Source: Opitutales bacterium
Lineage (GTDB): Bacteria > Verrucomicrobiota > Verrucomicrobiia > Opitutales > Intestinicryptomonadaceae
Length of the DNA: 6,164 bases
Direction of reading: 5' to 3'
NCBI GenBank assembly: GCA_021641325.1
Contig: JAJXPD010000110.1
Location: 1,159 to 7,322 of the forward strand
The notes below the pieces were generated by a model. That model saw nothing but the letters and a program-made list of their open reading frames with translations, was not told where the DNA came from and did no database searches. The first letter of the stretch is position 1. Every line of letters starts with the position of its first letter. Made by a program: the position numbers and the translations under genes. This document shows positions 1-6,164 of the stretch, piece after piece.

Positions 1-1211
1 TCGCGGCTCTTACGGACGTCGGGCGCGTGAAGATTCAGCTTTCCGACGCGTTCGCCGAGGCGGAGCGCGACGCGCTTGTGGGCGACGCAAAAAGCGAGCC
101 AGAGGAAAACGCGCGGCTTTGCGAAATCGCAAAGGAAAACTCCTTTGCGGAGGATTTTTGCAGGCGGCTCGGAATCCACTCCGCGAACGCCCGCAAGGCT
201 TTTTACGTGGCCTCCGACTTGGCGCGGCTCGCCCGCAGGTTCGAAAATCCCGACGGCGCGGGCGATTTCGAAATCGCCAAATGCGTGCTCGGCGCGTTCT
301 CCGACATGGTTGGCGTGCGCCTCAACAAGGGCACTCTCGCGTGCAGGTTTTCGGGCGGCAGGCGAGGCGAAATTTGCAGGGAAAGCCGCGCGTACGCCTC
401 CGACGTGTTCGTCGCCCTCGACATGAGCGAGCGCAACGTCGCGGGGGGAGTTTCGATAATGGCGTCGTCTGTCGTGCCGGTTTCGCGCGAACTCCTCGCC
501 GAGCTTTTCCCCGACGATTTTTCCGAGACTGTGGAAACGAAATTCGACGAAATCCACAAGCGCGTGGTGTCGTCGTCTTCCGTGAAATTTCGCGACTTGG
601 TTTTGTCGGAATCGTCGTGCGGGCGCGTCGACGCGGACGCCGCGGCGAAGATTCTGCGCGGGGAAATAGAGTCGGGGCGTCTGCGCCTCAAAAACATGGA
701 CGAGGGCGCGGAGGAGTTCATTGAGCGCGTGAATTTTGCGGCGGCGGTCTGCCCCGAAAGCGGAATCGCGCCGATAGACGACGCGGCGAAGTCGGAGATA
801 ATTTTGCAGATGTGCTGCGGGCTTACGTCCTACGCGGAGGTCAAAAACGCCGACGTCCACGCCGCCCTGCGCGACTGGCTTTCGGCGGGACAGCTTGCGC
901 TGCTGAAATACCTCGTCCCGAAGACCGTCGAATTTCCGCGCAGAAAAAGGCCGTGCCAGATACGCTACGACGCGTCCGCGCGCCGCGCGACGGTGTCGTC
1001 GTTTTTCAGGGATTTCTTCGATTTCGACCCCAAGAAAATCAAAATCTGCGACGGCAAAATAAAGCCCACTTTCGAGCTTCTCGCACCGAGCGGGCGTCCA
1101 GTGCAGACTACGCAGAACTTGGAGGAGTTTTGGCAGACTTCGTGGGCTGCCGTCAAGAAGGAGCTGAAAGCCCGCTACCCCAAGCATTTTAAGCCCGACG
1201 ACCCCCACTGA
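1..1211 (+). CDS. hrpB: ATP-dependent helicase HrpB, C-terminal part (5' end outside window)
   Basis: This is the C-terminal part of an HrpB-type DExH RNA helicase. The frame is open from base 3 to the TGA at 1209-1211, giving 402 residues with no start needed inside the window. A GTG at 27 is only an internal valine. HrpB proteins are usually about 800-850 residues, so the two RecA-like helicase domains with their nucleotide-binding motifs lie upstream. The HrpB-specific C-terminal domain is clear. Counting from the GTG at 27, it includes the segment around residues 187-196 (FRDLVLSES), LLAPSGRPVQTTQ at 351-363, EEFW at 366-369, and KKELKARYPKH followed by a PDDP ending at 377-393. HrpA has a different C-terminal domain, so HrpB is preferred. 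The central part (about 40-180) is cysteine- and serine-rich and diverges from proteobacterial HrpB as I recall it. The biological role of HrpB is poorly defined. The gene converges on the permease gene with a 48-base gap. Confidence 0.9.
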   Translation, partial: AALTDVGRVKIQLSDAFAEAERDALVGDAKSEPEENARLCEIAKENSFAEDFCRRLGIHSANARKAFYVASDLARLARRFENPDGAGDFEIAKCVLGAFSDMVGVRLNKGTLACRFSGGRRGEICRESRAYASDVFVALDMSERNVAGGVSIMASSVVPVSRELLAELFPDDFSETVETKFDEIHKRVVSSSSVKFRDLVLSESSCGRVDADAAAKILRGEIESGRLRLKNMDEGAEEFIERVNFAAAVCPESGIAPIDDAAKSEIILQMCCGLTSYAEVKNADVHAALRDWLSAGQLALLKYLVPKTVEFPRRKRPCQIRYDASARRATVSSFFRDFFDFDPKKIKICDGKIKPTFELLAPSGRPVQTTQNLEEFWQTSWAAVKKELKARYPKHFKPDDPH

Positions 1212-1259
1212 GCATTTCGGCGCATGCGGGTTTCCGCCAAAATTTCGGCGCGGAATGGG
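1212..1259. other. Convergent intergenic gap with short stem-loop, no clear terminator
   Basis: These 48 bases separate the stop codons of hrpB (+) and the permease gene (-). A 16-base near-palindrome at 1235-1250 (CGCC, 8-base centre, GGCG) can fold. Read on the minus strand it gains a G-U and an A-U pair, giving a 6-bp stem with an AAUU loop. A second, 4-bp stem (GCGG/CCGC) lies at 1226-1237. Neither is followed by a T-run on either strand, so an intrinsic terminator is not supported. Termination may be Rho-dependent or the convergent transcripts may overlap. The 10-mer ATTTCGGCGC occurs twice, at 1214-1223 and 1242-1251. Confidence 0.35.
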
Positions 1260-2585
1260 CTACGAGAGCGCGACAAACAGGCACATGACCACGAATATCA
1301 GCCACGTGGTTCTGCGTATTTCCCTTGCGCGTTTTTTCGCCACAAGAATGAGCGTGTAGGCTATGATTCCGAACGCGAAGCCCTCCGAAATTTTAAAGGT
1401 CAACGCCATTATCATCATGCAAAAAAACGTGGGGATAACTTCGTCGAGGTCGTCGAATTTCAGGTCTTTTAGCCCCTGCATCATCATGATTCCAACGAGC
1501 ACGAGCGCGGGGGCGGTCGCCGCGGCGGGGATTGCGTTTATGAGCGGCGATATGAACAGCGAAAGCAGGAAGAGCGCGGCTACGACAAGCGGCACAATTC
1601 CCGTGCGCCCGCCCGCCTCTATGCCCGCGGCGGACTCGACATACGCGCCCGTCGTGGAAGTTCCCAGCATCGCGCCGCCGATTGTCGCGGTTGCGTCGGC
1701 TACGAGCGCGCGCCCTATGTTTTTCATGTGCCCGTCCTCCGACATCATTCCGGAGCGGCGTCCCAACGCGACGACCGTCGCGATTGTGTCGAAGAGGTCG
1801 AGGAAAAGCAGCATGAGGATTACGGGCATTGCGCGGCGGAAGTCGCGGAACGGATACGCCCAGTCGAGCTGCATGAAAGTTTCGGAAATTCCGTGCGGGA
1901 GCGAAAATACCGCGTCGGGAATCTGCGCCATTTTGCGCCCCTGCGAGTCCGTCGCAAAGAACGCCACAAGCGTCATGAGCGCGATTGTAGAGATTATCGC
2001 GGGTCTGAATTTTTTGCATGTAAGAATCGAAACCAGCGCGATTCCGCAGAGCGCGAAAAGGCATTCGGGAGAGGTGATGTCTCCCGCCGTCACAAGCGTG
2101 TTCGGGTTGCCAACTATTATTCCCGCGCTTTTCAGCCCGAAGAACGCGATGAACATTCCTATCCCAGCCTGCAAGCCTATTTGAAGCGCGCGCGGAACGC
2201 CCGCTATGATTTTCTCGCGCACGCCCGTAATCGAAATCAGCAGGAAGAAAAGCCCGTTGTAGAACACGAGCGCGAGGGCCTCGCGCCAGTCCATTCCCAT
2301 TCCAACGCAAACGAGAACCGCAAAATACGTGTTCGAGCCCATCGCGGGGGCTACTGCGATTGGCATGTTTGTGAGCAGCGCCATCACGACGCAGCCGAAT
2401 GCGGTCGCGAGCGCGGTCACCGTGACGAGCGCCGCCTTGTCCATGCCCGCAAGACCGAGAATCGCGGGGTTTACCGCGAGTATGTACGACATCGTCGCGA
2501 ATGTCGTAAAGCCCGCCGCGATTTCGCGCGGAAGCGTCGTTTTGCGGTCGCGGAGTTTGAAGAATTTTTCGGCAGGGGTTGTCAT
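1260..2585 (-). CDS. AzgA-type (NCS2 superfamily) guanine/hypoxanthine/adenine permease
   Basis: Inner-membrane purine base importer, probably proton-coupled, 441 residues, the usual length for the bacterial AzgA-like group (GhxP/PurP/AdeQ/PbuG relatives). Family landmarks in order are: N-terminal F-K-L-R-D followed by [20 protein letters not shown] (18-37); the NP turn (39-40); [12 protein letters not shown] (79-90); [10 protein letters not shown] (261-270), carrying the TM8 Asp residues; [14 protein letters not shown] (308-321) with Glu317 and the following GGRTG; and [14 protein letters not shown] (352-365). About 14 hydrophobic segments can be counted. The start at 2585 is chosen because it aligns with the family N-terminus and forms an ATGA overlap with the comM stop. 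An upstream in-frame ATG at 2697-2699 would add 38 Arg/Pro-rich residues lying inside comM. No Shine-Dalgarno is visible, so translation is probably coupled to comM. The exact substrate (guanine/hypoxanthine or adenine) cannot be read from sequence. GSNT replaces the more usual GLNA in the first NCS2 motif. Confidence 0.92.
   Translation of the reverse strand: MTTPAEKFFKLRDRKTTLPREIAAGFTTFATMSYILAVNPAILGLAGMDKAALVTVTALATAFGCVVMALLTNMPIAVAPAMGSNTYFAVLVCVGMGMDWREALALVFYNGLFFLLISITGVREKIIAGVPRALQIGLQAGIGMFIAFFGLKSAGIIVGNPNTLVTAGDITSPECLFALCGIALVSILTCKKFRPAIISTIALMTLVAFFATDSQGRKMAQIPDAVFSLPHGISETFMQLDWAYPFRDFRRAMPVILMLLFLDLFDTIATVVALGRRSGMMSEDGHMKNIGRALVADATATIGGAMLGTSTTGAYVESAAGIEAGGRTGIVPLVVAALFLLSLFISPLINAIPAAATAPALVLVGIMMMQGLKDLKFDDLDEVIPTFFCMMIMALTFKISEGFAFGIIAYTLILVAKKRAREIRRTTWLIFVVMCLFVALS
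2582..2585 (-). promoter_or_regulatory. ATGA stop-start overlap, comM to permease
   Basis: On the minus strand the permease ATG (2585-2583) shares bases with the comM TGA (2584-2582). The upstream stretch reads CTACCGCTCCCTCGACAGAA and has no GGAGG-like element. This arrangement favours termination-reinitiation, tying permease synthesis to comM translation. Confidence 0.7.
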
Positions 2586-4117
2586 GCGGTTCTGTCGAGG
2601 GAGCGGTAGTTGATTGCCTCGAAAAGGTGGTGGGTTTGGATTTTTTCGGACGAGTCGAGGTCGGCGATTGTGCGCGAGACTTTCAGTATTCTGTCCCACG
2701 CCCTCGCCGACAGGTTAAGCTCTTCCATTGCCGCCGAGAGAATCGACGCCTGTTCGTCGTCGAGGGCGCAGTATTTGCGAATGTCGGCGGCGTCCATCGA
2801 CGCGTTGATTTTCGACGGCCTGCGGCTTCCCGCAAAACGCTCCGCCTGAATCCTCCGCGCCGCCGCGACCCTCTTGCGGATTTCCGCCGACGGCTCTCCC
2901 TCGCCCTTCGAGCGCAGCTCGTCTACGGGCAGGGCGGACGCCTCTACGTGAATGTCGATTCTGTCGAGCAGCGGGCCCGAGAGCCTTGCGCGGTAGTCCT
3001 GAATTTGGCGCGGCGAGCACCTGCACTTGTGGCGCGGGTCGCCGAGGTATCCGCATTTGCACGGGTTCATCGCCGCAACGAGCATGAATTTGCACGGGAG
3101 CGTGGTTTTGCCCGCCGCGCGGGAAATCGTGATTTTCCCGTCCTCGATGGGCTGGCGGAGGTTGTCGAGAATGCTCCCGAATTCGGGAAGCTCGTCGAGA
3201 AACAGCACCCCGTTGTGCGCAAGCGAGACCTCCCCAGGCTTCGGGTTTGGCCCGCCGCCCGCAAGCCCGACGCGGCTTATCGTGTGGTGCGGGGCGCGGA
3301 ACGGACGCCGGAAACACTTGTTTTCGCCCGACTGCGTAAGCCCCGCCGCCGAGTATATTCCGAGGATTTCGAGAAATTCTTCGAGCGTCGGCGCGGGCAT
3401 GATTGACGGAATCCGCTTTGCTATCATGCTCTTCCCCGAACCGGGAGGGCCGACCATCAGAATGTTGTGCCCGCCTGCGACGGCGACTTCCACGGCGCGG
3501 CGCACAGCCTGCTGTCCCTTGACGTCGCGGAAGTCGGGCATGGCGGAGTCGTCAAATTCGCGGCGGAACGGAGAGTCCTCCGCGCGGACGGGTTTGAGTT
3601 GGGCGTTGCCGTTGAGGAAATCGACAAGCTCGCGCAGGTTCTTCGCCGTGTAGACTTCTATTCCCTCCACGAGCGCGGCCTCCGCGGCGGAGTCGGGCGG
3701 AAGAATCACGCCGCGCATTTTCTTCGACCTTGCCAAAAGCGCGAGCGACACCCCGCCGCAAATCGCGCGGAGGTCTCCCGAAAGGCTAAGCTCTCCCGCG
3801 ACGACGAACTCGCGCAGCTTTGCGTCGTCCACAACCCCCGTGGAGGCGAGGATTCCCAGCGAAATCGGGAGGTCGTAAATGGGACCCTCCTTTTTGATGT
3901 CACCCGGCGCGAGGTTTACCGTCATCTTCGTCATGGGCATCGCAAAACCGCTGTTTGCCATCGCCGACGAAACCCTGTTTACCGACTCCTTTACGGCGGC
4001 GTCGGGCAGCCCCACCACGAACGTTCGCGGTTCTCCGCGCTCGCCCGAATTTACTTCGACCTCCACGGGCAGAGCCTCCACCCCTATCAACGCGCCTGAA
4101 TTTACTTTGGAAAGCAT
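2582..4117 (-). CDS. comM: ComM/YifB family Mg-chelatase-like AAA+ ATPase
   Basis: Cytoplasmic AAA+ ATPase of 511 residues, full length for the family. In Vibrio cholerae ComM acts as a hexameric branch-migration helicase that extends heteroduplex when transforming DNA integrates; many non-competent bacteria also carry it. Domains in order are: an N-terminal Lon-protease-like ChlI domain (about 1-170) with [11 protein letters not shown] (35-45) and [20 protein letters not shown] (66-85); the AAA+ core with Walker A GPPGSGKS (223-230), FRAPHHTIS (273-281) and Walker [12 protein letters not shown] (303-313); sensor-1 Asn351; a four-cysteine cluster C353, C355, C365, C367 likely to bind zinc; and GPLLDRID (381-388) with the probable arginine finger. 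A C-terminal Mg-chelatase lid includes [18 protein letters not shown] (470-487). All catalytic motifs are intact. The ATG at 4115-4117 matches the canonical ComM start. It is the first gene of a two-gene unit with the permease, transcribed from the strong promoter at 4136-4164. Confidence 0.96.
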   Translation of the reverse strand: MLSKVNSGALIGVEALPVEVEVNSGERGEPRTFVVGLPDAAVKESVNRVSSAMANSGFAMPMTKMTVNLAPGDIKKEGPIYDLPISLGILASTGVVDDAKLREFVVAGELSLSGDLRAICGGVSLALLARSKKMRGVILPPDSAAEAALVEGIEVYTAKNLRELVDFLNGNAQLKPVRAEDSPFRREFDDSAMPDFRDVKGQQAVRRAVEVAVAGGHNILMVGPPGSGKSMIAKRIPSIMPAPTLEEFLEILGIYSAAGLTQSGENKCFRRPFRAPHHTISRVGLAGGGPNPKPGEVSLAHNGVLFLDELPEFGSILDNLRQPIEDGKITISRAAGKTTLPCKFMLVAAMNPCKCGYLGDPRHKCRCSPRQIQDYRARLSGPLLDRIDIHVEASALPVDELRSKGEGEPSAEIRKRVAAARRIQAERFAGSRRPSKINASMDAADIRKYCALDDEQASILSAAMEELNLSARAWDRILKVSRTIADLDSSEKIQTHHLFEAINYRSLDRTA

Positions 4118-4135
4118 GTGAAAAAATTTATCCGC

Positions 4136-4164
4136 GTTATAATTTCAATATTTCGAATTGTCAA
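4136..4164 (-). promoter_or_regulatory. Sigma-70-type promoter for comM-permease
   Basis: Read on the minus strand there is a perfect -35 TTGACA (4164-4159), a 17-base spacer and a -10 TATAAC (4141-4136). Transcription is expected to begin near 4129, only about 12 bases before the comM ATG. The element sits in an AT-rich island (about 4121-4176) inside GC-rich DNA. Of the promoters I can see, this is the closest to consensus. Confidence 0.75.
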
Positions 4165-4172
4165 TTTATACT
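4144..4172 (+). promoter_or_regulatory. Probable sigma-70-type promoter for pncC-sppA
   Basis: The -10 TATACT (4167-4172) matches five of six consensus bases. At the ideal 17-base spacing the -35 position reads TTCAAT (4144-4149), a weak three-of-six match. Predicted transcription start is near 4179, giving a leader of about 28 bases that contains GGGGGTAG (4189-4196), a distant and imperfect ribosome binding site for the ATG at 4207. The core overlaps the opposing comM promoter. The weak -35 makes dependence on an activator possible. Confidence 0.5.
4156..4166. repeat. 11-bp palindrome AATTGTCAATT in the divergent promoter region
   Basis: AATTG-T-CAATT is a perfect inverted repeat around one central base. 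It covers the comM -35 hexamer and ends immediately before the pncC -10, so a protein bound here would touch both promoters. AT-rich promoter DNA produces such short palindromes by chance, so an operator role is only a possibility. Confidence 0.3.
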
Positions 4173-4206
4173 TGAAAGCCGCCGCCGCGGGGGTAGTTTT
4201 GCGCGT

Positions 4207-4707
4207 ATGGATTCCGAATTGCAAAACGCAGCGCAAAGGCTTCTCGAAAAATGTACGCGGGCGGGCTTGACCGTCTGCGCGGCGGAGTCGTGCACGGGCG
4301 GTCTTGTGGCGTCGTCGATAGTTTCGGTGCCGCATGCGAGCGGGTTTTTTCTCGGCTCGTCGGTGGTCTACTGCGACGCCGCAAAGGAGAACGTGCTCGG
4401 CGTTCGCCGCGAAACCGTCGAAAAATATTTCGCCGAAAGCCCCCAGTGCGCCGACGAAATGGCGGAATGCGCCGCGCGCGCGTTCCGCGCCGACATCGCC
4501 GTTTCCGCGACGGGCTTTCTCGACTCCAACGTGGGCGGCAAGCCCGCGGCGCTCGCGGGGCGCGTGTTCATCTCGCTTTTCCTGCGCGGAGGCTTCGACA
4601 GGCTCGCGCTGTCGCTCGACGTTTCGCGCGGACGCGCCGAAAACCGAAAGGCGGCGGCTCTCTCCGCGCTCAATCTTATTCTGTCAAAATTGGACAAAAT
4701 TTCATGA
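4207..4707 (+). CDS. pncC: PncC-type nicotinamide-nucleotide amidohydrolase (CinA C-terminal domain protein)
   Basis: Stand-alone CinA C-terminal domain of 166 residues; E. coli PncC is about the same length. The enzyme deamidates NMN to nicotinate mononucleotide in the cytoplasm, recycling pyridine nucleotide released for instance by NAD-dependent DNA ligase. The signature AESCTGGLVASSI (26-38) is followed by FLGSSVVYCDAAKENVLGV (48-66), and the C-terminus carries NRKAAALSAL (146-155). The start at 4207 puts the family N-terminus at residue 1. An in-frame ATG at 3955 would add 84 residues lying antisense to comM. Two usually conserved sites are altered. TGIAGP after the third strand reads TGFLDS (102-107), with the Thr kept at 102. 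GDR before the last helix reads RGR (141-143), with the Arg kept. It lacks the MoaB-like N-terminal domain of full CinA. Its stop overlaps the sppA start (ATGA). Confidence 0.88.
   Translation: MDSELQNAAQRLLEKCTRAGLTVCAAESCTGGLVASSIVSVPHASGFFLGSSVVYCDAAKENVLGVRRETVEKYFAESPQCADEMAECAARAFRADIAVSATGFLDSNVGGKPAALAGRVFISLFLRGGFDRLALSLDVSRGRAENRKAAALSALNLILSKLDKIS
4704..4707 (+). promoter_or_regulatory. ATGA stop-start overlap, pncC to sppA
   Basis: The sppA ATG (4704-4706) overlaps the pncC TGA (4705-4707). Only a weak TTGGAC at about 4690-4695 precedes it, so sppA translation probably depends on ribosomes finishing pncC. No promoter is apparent at this junction. Confidence 0.65.
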
Positions 4708-6164
4708 AGTATATCATATCGTTTCTCGGCAGCCTTGCGGCGAACCTGCTTTCGCTTGCGGTTTTCTTTCTGATTGTGCCCGCGTTTGCGGTCGCGGCGA
4801 TTTTCGCGTTTTTGATGGCGCAGCTCGGTCTTGCGCCGTCGGGAACTTTCGACAACGCGGCGATTGTCCTCAACCTCTCCGACTCCGTTTGCGAGTTTGC
4901 GCCGCCCACCGACGCGCTCTCGAACCTGAAACGCGGCGGGGCGGCGTCGAGCGTGCTTTCCATTTGCTCAAAAATAGAGGCTGCGGCGCGGGACGACTCG
5001 AATAAGCTGCTTTTCATTTCGGGCTCTTTCGACTGTGCCGCCGAGGACGTCTCATACGCGCAGATTGCCGAGCTTCGCGCGGCTTTGCGCAAGTACGCGG
5101 AGTCGGGCAAGGAGGTTGTCGCGTACCTCGAAAATCCGTCCACGCGCGACTATTTCCTCGCAAGCGCGGCTACTACCGTCTTCCTCAACCCGTTCTCCGA
5201 ACTCGAATTCAAGGGCTTGGGCGGCAACGCGGCGTTCTTCGGCAACGCGCTGAAAAAATACGGCGTCGAAGTCGAGGTCGTGAAAGTCGGCGCGCTCAAA
5301 AGCTTCGGCGAAATGTTCACCTCCGACAAAATGTCCGAACCCGTGCGCGAAAACTATGCTGGGCTTCTCGATTCCGTGTGGAATTCCGTCCTCGAAAGCG
5401 TCGCAAAATCGCGCAAGATTTCCGCCGCCGCGCTTGCTGGCGTCGCCGAAAAAAAGGCGGTGCTCTCCGCCGCCGACGCGCTGGCGGCGCGGCTTGTGGA
5501 CAGGCTCGCATACCGCGACGAAGTTATAGACTACATTTCCGAAAAAGTAGGCGCGGACGGGGTTTCGTTCGCCCAGATTTCCGTCGCGGACTACGAATTC
5601 CCCGAGTGCGGCCCCGATTGCGGCGGCGTTGTGGCGGTAGTATATCTTAACGGCGAAATCTCCGCCGCAAAACCCGCAAACGACATCGTGGACGCCGCGA
5701 CGTACTGCGTGCTCTTGCGCGAATTGCGCTTCGACGAAAACGTCAAGGCGGTGGTTTTGCGCGTCAACAGCGGCGGCGGCTCGGCCTACGAGTCGGAATC
5801 AATCAGGCGCGAGGTCGAACTGCTCGCAAAGGCCAAGCCCGTTGTGGCGTCGTTCGGCGGAATTTCCGCAAGCGGCGCGTACTGGATTTCCACCGCCGCA
5901 AACAAAATCTACGCCGACGCCGAAAGCATTACGGGGTCCATCGGCGTGTTCTCGCTTTTGTTCTCCGCCGAGAAACTCGCGGCGGATTTCGGCATAACCT
6001 TCGACGGCGCAAAAACCGCGCCCATGTCGGACATCGGAACGTTCTCGCGCCGCCCGACCAACGCGGAAATTGCGCGGATACGCGCGGCGACCGACACGGT
6101 CTATTCGAAATTCGTATCGCTCGTTTCGTCGTCGAGGAAAATCCCGCGCGATGCCGTTTTGAAG
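4704..6164 (+). CDS. sppA: Signal peptide peptidase SppA, 67K type (3' end outside window)
   Basis: Membrane-anchored serine protease that degrades cleaved signal peptides on the periplasmic side of the inner membrane. The frame is open for 487 residues to the last base. E. coli SppA has 618, so about 100-130 residues are missing, in the region after KFVSLVSSSRKIPRDAV where family members carry the end of the second protease domain. Residues about 4-42 form a long hydrophobic signal anchor (FFLIVPAFAVAAIFAFLMA). The tandem ClpP-fold architecture is visible. The N-terminal half has VVAYLENPSTRDYFLASAA (138-156) and VVKVGALKSF (192-201), with Lys199 as the expected general base. The C-terminal half has VVLRVNSGGGS (350-360), GGISASGAYWIST (385-397) with nucleophile Ser390, and ITGSIGVF. 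The Lys-Ser separation (191 residues) resembles E. coli K209/S409. SGGG replaces the usual SPGG. The gene is probably cotranscribed with pncC. Confidence 0.93.
   Translation, partial: MKYIISFLGSLAANLLSLAVFFLIVPAFAVAAIFAFLMAQLGLAPSGTFDNAAIVLNLSDSVCEFAPPTDALSNLKRGGAASSVLSICSKIEAAARDDSNKLLFISGSFDCAAEDVSYAQIAELRAALRKYAESGKEVVAYLENPSTRDYFLASAATTVFLNPFSELEFKGLGGNAAFFGNALKKYGVEVEVVKVGALKSFGEMFTSDKMSEPVRENYAGLLDSVWNSVLESVAKSRKISAAALAGVAEKKAVLSAADALAARLVDRLAYRDEVIDYISEKVGADGVSFAQISVADYEFPECGPDCGGVVAVVYLNGEISAAKPANDIVDAATYCVLLRELRFDENVKAVVLRVNSGGGSAYESESIRREVELLAKAKPVVASFGGISASGAYWISTAANKIYADAESITGSIGVFSLLFSAEKLAADFGITFDGAKTAPMSDIGTFSRRPTNAEIARIRAATDTVYSKFVSLVSSSRKIPRDAVLK

Noticed and set aside
27..29. 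GTG as the start of a separate 394-residue protein
   Set aside because: The same frame is open to the left edge, and the protein aligns to the C-terminal part of HrpB, so this is an internal Val codon of a truncated gene.
203..721. Minus-strand open frame (172 codons) within hrpB
   Set aside because: Antisense to a clear HrpB coding region; Ser/Arg-rich product without domain features.
1363..2184. Long plus-strand open frame (273 codons) antisense to the permease gene
   Set aside because: The opposite strand encodes a complete, motif-perfect AzgA-type permease. The antisense product is Ser/Ala/Pro-rich with no recognisable domain, typical of shadow frames in GC-rich DNA.
2583..2699. Upstream in-frame ATG extending the permease by 38 residues
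   Set aside because: The extension is Arg/Pro/Asn-rich, lies wholly inside comM and precedes the family's normal N-terminus. The ATGA overlap start fits better.
2586..2700. Purine riboswitch controlling the permease
   Set aside because: The region upstream of the permease start is ComM coding sequence. No independent leader exists here and the conserved purine-aptamer junctions are not visible.
2579..3406. Plus-strand open frame (275 codons) antisense to comM
   Set aside because: Arg-rich low-complexity product mirroring the ComM AAA+ core. No family motif and no promoter or ribosome binding site of its own.
3467..4099. Plus-strand open frame (210 codons) antisense to the comM N-terminal domain
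   Set aside because: It is a shadow of a conserved coding region, and the product is His/Arg-rich and unrecognisable.
3955..4206. Upstream in-frame ATG extending PncC by 84 residues
   Set aside because: The extension runs antisense through comM and across its promoter, and does not resemble the CinA N-terminal domain. The 166-residue form matches the family length.
4334..5005. Plus-strand open frame spanning pncC and the start of sppA in another frame
   Set aside because: It overlaps two well-supported genes out of frame and encodes a Cys/Arg/Ala-rich product with no domain.
1..6164. Mobile element, CRISPR, toxin-antitoxin or defence system
   Set aside because: No transposase, integrase, terminal inverted repeats, regularly spaced repeats or small paired genes are visible. 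All coding space is taken by conserved housekeeping families with uniform codon use.

Overview
This is a GC-rich window (roughly 60% by eye) of dense bacterial chromosome. It holds five protein-coding genes, two of them cut by the window edges. I see no tRNA, rRNA, CRISPR array, insertion sequence or phage gene. Every gene belongs to a widespread housekeeping family: HrpB-type helicase, AzgA-type purine permease, ComM/YifB AAA+ ATPase, stand-alone CinA C-terminal domain (PncC) and the long (67K-type) SppA protease. The set suggests a Gram-negative bacterium. GCG/CGC-heavy codon use, starts with poor Shine-Dalgarno sequences and divergent forms of otherwise proteobacterial-looking proteins would fit a member of the Verrucomicrobiota/PVC group, but that placement is a guess.

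Layout from left to right. Bases 1-1211 (+) are the C-terminal part of hrpB. A 48-base convergent gap follows. Bases 1260-2585 (-) encode a nucleobase permease, and 2582-4117 (-) encode ComM. ComM is the upstream gene of this two-gene unit, and its stop overlaps the permease start in an ATGA tetranucleotide. An 89-base AT-rich divergent intergenic region (4118-4206) follows. Bases 4207-4707 (+) encode a PncC/CinA-type NMN amidohydrolase, and 4704 to the right edge (+) encodes SppA, again joined by an ATGA overlap. The sppA reading frame is open to the last base, so its C-terminus lies outside.

Regulation can be read mainly in the divergent region. A near-consensus sigma-70 promoter (TTGACA, 17-base spacer, TATAAC) drives comM leftward with a predicted leader of only about 12 bases. 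A weaker promoter with a good -10 (TATACT) drives pncC-sppA rightward. Their core elements overlap by about 21 bp, so polymerase should not be able to occupy both at once. The two families named for competence (ComM and CinA) therefore sit back to back on one compact switch-like region.

Functionally, ComM (branch migration of incoming DNA), PncC (pyridine nucleotide recycling), the permease (purine base uptake) and SppA (membrane peptide degradation) do not form one known pathway. I found no convincing undescribed system. The points most worth a second look are the overlapping divergent promoters, the two stop-start overlaps, and the altered active-site motifs in PncC and, to a lesser degree, SppA.
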